Source of the DNA: Bifidobacterium miconisargentati
Lineage (GTDB): Bacteria; Actinomycetota; Actinomycetes; Actinomycetales; Bifidobacteriaceae
NCBI RefSeq assembly: GCF_019331675.1
Contig: NZ_JAHBBJ010000006.1
Location: 62,001 to 126,000, forward strand
Direction of reading: 5' to 3'
DNA: 64,000 nucleotides
The notes beneath the pieces are model-generated. The model was not told where the DNA came from. It saw nothing but the letters and a program-made list of their open reading frames with translations, and did not search any database. This document shows positions 61,044 through 64,000 of this stretch, piece after piece. The number at the start of each line of letters is the position of its first letter. Position 1 is the stretch's first letter. Made by a program: the position numbers and the translations under genes.

Positions 61044-61391
61044 ATGGCAGCACGCCGATATCTCATCGTCCGAGGAACGTTGCTCGACGATCCCCGTTAC
61101 ATGCTGGCCGCTTCGGGAACGGAGTCGGTCCGGCTGCGCGTCGGCATCCGTATGCCGGATGGTCTGGTCGAACCTGTCCGGGTCGAGGCCGGCGACGTCA
61201 TGCCCGACTATTGCCGGGAGCGACGTCTGACACAGGGGGATCTCGTGGTCGTCAGCGGGTGGGCCCGGGAACCGGAGCCGTCCCGCTCGATCATGGCATC
61301 CCATGGCGTTCTCCCCGTTGACCGGGAGATACTGATCCAAGCGGACATGATCGCGGCCGGAACCTCACTCGATTGGAGGCGAGGGACATGA
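61044..61391 (+). CDS. Hypothetical OB-like protein of the mobilisation block
   Basis: 115 residues, ATG at 61044 behind AGGAGCCCATC. Beta-rich sequence (YLIVRGTLLDDPRYMLAASG, then LTQGDLVVVSGWAREPEP) has the pattern of a single-stranded-DNA-binding OB fold, but no specific match can be claimed. Its stop overlaps the next start by 4 bp. It could coat transferred strand DNA. Confidence 0.6.
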   Translation: MAARRYLIVRGTLLDDPRYMLAASGTESVRLRVGIRMPDGLVEPVRVEAGDVMPDYCRERRLTQGDLVVVSGWAREPEPSRSIMASHGVLPVDREILIQADMIAAGTSLDWRRGT

Positions 61392-61807
61392 ACGACGTCG
61401 TCTCCCCTCCCCTGTTTTCCCGTATCCTGTGCGGCGAGCATGGCGTGGGATCGGTCGAATGGCGGGGCATGCACATGCTTGTCATTTCTTATGGCCAGGC
61501 GATGGAAGACGACCGGGCCGACAAGCATCCCATCGCGCCCGACGTCGATGGCGGGGACGGGCAGACCGTGTCCGGCGGACGGCGGCATGGCCGGTCCGGG
61601 GACGCTGCAGATGACCTGACCCCGGCATCACCATCAGCCCCGGAAACTTCCATGACCGTCACACCCGAATCGTCCTCGCAGACATATGCCACCCCGCTCA
61701 CACGTGACGATGTACTGGAATCACTGCACAAGCTCACCGCATCACGATTGCGTGCCCGACAGGCGGCGGGACGTGAAGGCCGAAGCCTCAGAAAGGCGTC
61801 GCGATGA
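61388..61807 (+). CDS. Small hypothetical protein of the mobilisation block
   Basis: 139 residues, ATG at 61388 (MNDVVSPPLFSRILCGEHG) behind GGAGGCGAGGGAC. The N-terminal 40 residues are ordered, the middle is Gly/Ser/Thr/Pro-rich and disordered, and the end is helical and basic (VLESLHKLTASRLRARQAAG). It overlaps both neighbours by 4 bp. Possible linker between relaxosome and coupling protein. Confidence 0.65.
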   Translation: MNDVVSPPLFSRILCGEHGVGSVEWRGMHMLVISYGQAMEDDRADKHPIAPDVDGGDGQTVSGGRRHGRSGDAADDLTPASPSAPETSMTVTPESSSQTYATPLTRDDVLESLHKLTASRLRARQAAGREGRSLRKASR

Positions 61808-63486
61808 ACAGGCTCCTGCGTCTCCTCATGCCGGCCACGCTGGCCGTACTGCTGTTCTGGCTTGCCAATCGGATCTCGATGCAGGTACGGTCCAATCTTT
61901 CCGCGGGCCTCGGCCTGGCCCGTGCCATCGACGGCATGTTCGATGGCATCCTCACGGATCCCCTGCGACTGTCGTTGGACCGGACTGACTTGCTCGCGGG
62001 CGTTGCCTCGATCCTGGCCGCGGGACTGGCGCTGTTGTACCGCTGGTCGATGCGGCGAGACCTGCGCGAAGGCGAGGAACACGGGTCGGCTCGCTGGGGA
62101 ACTCCGGCCGACATCAAGCCGTTCTTTCAGGATGGCCGCCGGAACCTGCTGATGACGGCCACGGAATCATTGGGGTTGGATGGCAGGATCACGCAACGCA
62201 ACCTGAACGTGCTGGTGATCGGATCATCGGGCTCGGGCAAAACCCGTCGATATGTGCTGCCGAACCTGCGGCAGACGAACATGTCGTATGCGGTCACCGA
62301 CCCGAAGGGCGAGATCCGCGCCGCGGTGGGTAGCACGCTGCAAGGCAGAGGATATGGGATCCGCTGCCTTGATCTCATCGACCTCGACCGGTCCGACCGG
62401 TTCAATCCCATGCGATACATCGACCCGCGCGACCCCGAGGCCGGAATCCTGCGTCTGACGGAGAACATCATCTCGAACACCACGGGGCAGGGTCCGCGCC
62501 ATGATTCCGGCGACGGGTTCTGGGAGCGGGCCGAACGCAATCTGCTGACTGCGTTGACCGCGTGGGTCCGGTTCGCGGAACGCGAGCCCGACCTGACCCA
62601 GGTCATGGACCTGCTGCTGCTCATGGACTCCAGCGAGACGGACGAGACGATGGTCTCGGACGTGGATCTGATGTTCGAGGCGGCGCGAGAACTCGTGGCC
62701 GAATACCGCAAGGCACCCGAACGGCATGACGCCGAATCACGCCAGACACTGGAGGGACTGGACTTCGCAGCCCGCCAGTATCGCAAGTTCATCCAAGGCG
62801 CGGGCGAGACGAAGCGTTCGATCATCACGTCGTTGGGCGTGCGCCTATCACCGTTGGAGGTCGGCAGCGTGCGGCGGCTCCTGTCCGGTGACACCATCCG
62901 ATTGGATGAGATCATGTCGCGTCCGACTGCGGTGTTCCTCTCCCTGCCGGATACCGAGGGAACGTTCTCCGCGCTGGCCGCGATCTTCTACCAGTGCCTG
63001 TTCGAGTCCAACGTGTACCGGGCCGACCATGCCGACGAGGCATCCGGCGCCAAGCGAATGCAATTGCATTGCTTCCTTGACGAGTTCGCCAACATCGGGC
63101 GTATCCCGAACTTCACGCGGCTCATCGCCACCATCCGCAGCCGCGGCATCTCCTGTTCGGTCATCATCCAGAACTACGCTCAGGGCAAGGCCATGTACCG
63201 GGACGATTGGGAGACCATCGTCGGCAACTGTGATTCGATGCTGTTCCTCGGCGGCACGGAAACCAGCACGCTGGAATGGGTGTCCAAACGGCTCGGCTTC
63301 CAGACCATCGACGTCATGGACGACGGCGAAAGCCGCGGGGTCAATGGCACGTACAACATCAGCTGGCGACGCACCAAGCGCGAGCTCATGCAGCCCGACG
63401 AACTCGGCCTGCTGCCCACCGACGAATGCATCTACATCCTCCGAGGCGTCCGTCCGTTCCGCAGCCGCAAAATACCGACAGGATAA
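61804..63486 (+). CDS. virD4: VirD4/TraG-type coupling protein
   Basis: 560 residues, starting in an ATGA overlap. Two N-terminal transmembrane helices (LLMPATLAVLLFWLANRIS, and one near 60-80), then the hexameric ATPase domain: Walker A VIGSSGSGKTRRY (about 139-151), conserved DPKGE, Walker B HCFLDEFANIGRIPN (about 421-435) and NYAQGKAMY. It binds the relaxosome and feeds the strand into the VirB4-powered channel. The ICE right end must lie between its stop and the permease gene at 63788. Confidence 0.93.
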   Translation: MNRLLRLLMPATLAVLLFWLANRISMQVRSNLSAGLGLARAIDGMFDGILTDPLRLSLDRTDLLAGVASILAAGLALLYRWSMRRDLREGEEHGSARWGTPADIKPFFQDGRRNLLMTATESLGLDGRITQRNLNVLVIGSSGSGKTRRYVLPNLRQTNMSYAVTDPKGEIRAAVGSTLQGRGYGIRCLDLIDLDRSDRFNPMRYIDPRDPEAGILRLTENIISNTTGQGPRHDSGDGFWERAERNLLTALTAWVRFAEREPDLTQVMDLLLLMDSSETDETMVSDVDLMFEAARELVAEYRKAPERHDAESRQTLEGLDFAARQYRKFIQGAGETKRSIITSLGVRLSPLEVGSVRRLLSGDTIRLDEIMSRPTAVFLSLPDTEGTFSALAAIFYQCLFESNVYRADHADEASGAKRMQLHCFLDEFANIGRIPNFTRLIATIRSRGISCSVIIQNYAQGKAMYRDDWETIVGNCDSMLFLGGTETSTLEWVSKRLGFQTIDVMDDGESRGVNGTYNISWRRTKRELMQPDELGLLPTDECIYILRGVRPFRSRKIPTG

Positions 63487-63787
63487 CGACAGACATTATT
63501 AACACATCGGCATAAGCCAATCCGATTGCTCAACAGTTACCATTTCTAATGGGTCCTCGGCTCCCAATATCGAGCGAAGACATGAGTTCACTATCTGTCA
63601 CAGATCAAAGTCCATCATGCGGACTGGCCTTCGAACTTTTTATGAAAAGCATAAAACTCCTCACATTGCTAGGAGTGACGTACTGCCCATACATCAATAT
63701 CTTTCCTCTGTTCATCCATTCGTAACATAATGCACGAGTCGCGAGAGGAATATCGTCGTTACATTCATTCGATAAGGAGAGTCGGTC
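63487..63787. other. Intergenic region at the right end of the mobile block
   Basis: 301 bases. It contains a hairpin TTTTATG-aaaag-CATAAAA (63637-63655) and a nearby ACTCCT...AGGAGT pair (63655-63675). The ICE edge or attachment site may lie here, but I cannot fix it without the left end. Confidence 0.4.
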
Positions 63788-64000
63788 ATGTCTACCACAC
63801 AAGCTCAAACGACAGGCATCGGCACAGACAGCATCACAGCCGCGAAAAACACGGAACAGTCCGTGCAGGACAATGACTACACGCTTTCTCGCGTTCCTGC
63901 CAACGCCAAGCAGCCGTTCTGGAAGATTCTGGTGATTCGCATCGGCAGCATCTGCTGCGTCTCCCAGCTGGTACTCGGCGCATCCCTTGGCTATGGCATG
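63788..64000 (+). CDS. Cytosine/purine permease-like protein (3' partial)
   Basis: The first 71 residues are visible, ATG at 63788 behind AAGGAGAGTCGGTC. A polar N-terminus leads to YTLSRVPANAKQPFWKILVI, then RIGSICCVSQLVLGASLGYG, the opening of NCS1/CodB-type nucleobase permeases. It would import cytosine or a purine with cations. The gene continues out of the window. It is likely to be core chromosome, so it marks the right limit of the mobile DNA. Confidence 0.8.
   Translation, partial: MSTTQAQTTGIGTDSITAAKNTEQSVQDNDYTLSRVPANAKQPFWKILVIRIGSICCVSQLVLGASLGYGM

Noticed and set aside
63487-63787. Purine riboswitch before the permease gene
   Set aside because: The conserved three-way-junction sequence of purine riboswitches is not seen; only simple hairpins are present.
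1-64000. tRNA or rRNA genes
   Set aside because: No T-loop GGTTCGANTCC with matching acceptor stem and no rRNA sequence was found on reading both strands.

Overview
This window looks like a piece of a Bifidobacterium chromosome, or a close actinobacterial relative. Most genes are G+C-rich with strong GGAGG-type ribosome binding sites. A WhiB-family protein is encoded at 54.2 kb, a surface-protein gene carries a homopolymeric G tract inside its signal-peptide codons (a bifidobacterial pilus-gene habit), and a cytosine/purine permease-like gene runs off the right edge. Almost everything to the left of that permease is accessory DNA: defence genes, toxin-antitoxin loci, an insertion sequence, decayed genes and a conjugation system. 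I take 32-63.5 kb to be an integrative conjugative element (ICE) and 1-32 kb to be its cargo or a neighbouring defence and mobile-DNA island. No tRNA, rRNA or CRISPR array was found, and no attachment site could be fixed.

Left region (1-9.0 kb): a compact five-gene restriction-type defence operon with visibly lower G+C than its neighbours. It encodes a C5-cytosine methyltransferase (5' end outside the window), a MORC/MutL-like GHKL ATPase, a Z1-domain superfamily 2 helicase-like protein, a PD-(D/E)XK nuclease-like protein and an AIPR protein. At 9-32 kb there are a serine recombinase beside a 38-bp palindrome, two HEPN-motif Abi proteins (11.3 and 28.9 kb), a set of zinc-ribbon and PASTA-like membrane proteins (12.9-19.9 kb), and a large isopeptide-type surface protein gene broken in its signal peptide by an IS30-family element. 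A WYL regulator (26.6 kb) has the same operator, GGTAGA-N2-TCTACC, in front of itself and between a two-helix membrane protein and the downstream HEPN gene. A decayed AAA ATPase lies at 31.6 kb among inverted and direct repeats.

Right region (32-63.5 kb): conjugation genes in two opposing blocks. The minus-strand mating-channel block reads adhesin (LPHTG anchor), Maff2-like small membrane protein, VirB6/TrbL-like protein, then after a 10.7-kb interruption PrgI, VirB4, a CHAP cell-wall hydrolase and two further membrane proteins. The interruption carries an intact DinJ antitoxin with a collapsed YafQ toxin, a three-gene operon of unknown function, a DprA plus ComF-like phosphoribosyltransferase pair, a membrane-tethered GH3 glycosidase of reversed domain order, a LytTR response regulator and a LysR regulator whose C-terminus runs into antisense virB6 sequence. 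The plus-strand mobilisation block (58.4-63.5 kb) is MobC, relaxase, DUF3801/PcfB, an OB-like protein, a small protein and the VirD4/TraG coupling protein, preceded by three back-to-back palindromes that are a good oriT candidate. Between the blocks lie HipBA, an operon of zinc protein, HTH protein and WhiB, and a tyrosine-recombinase-like protein that has lost its catalytic tyrosine. No active integrase is visible in the right half.
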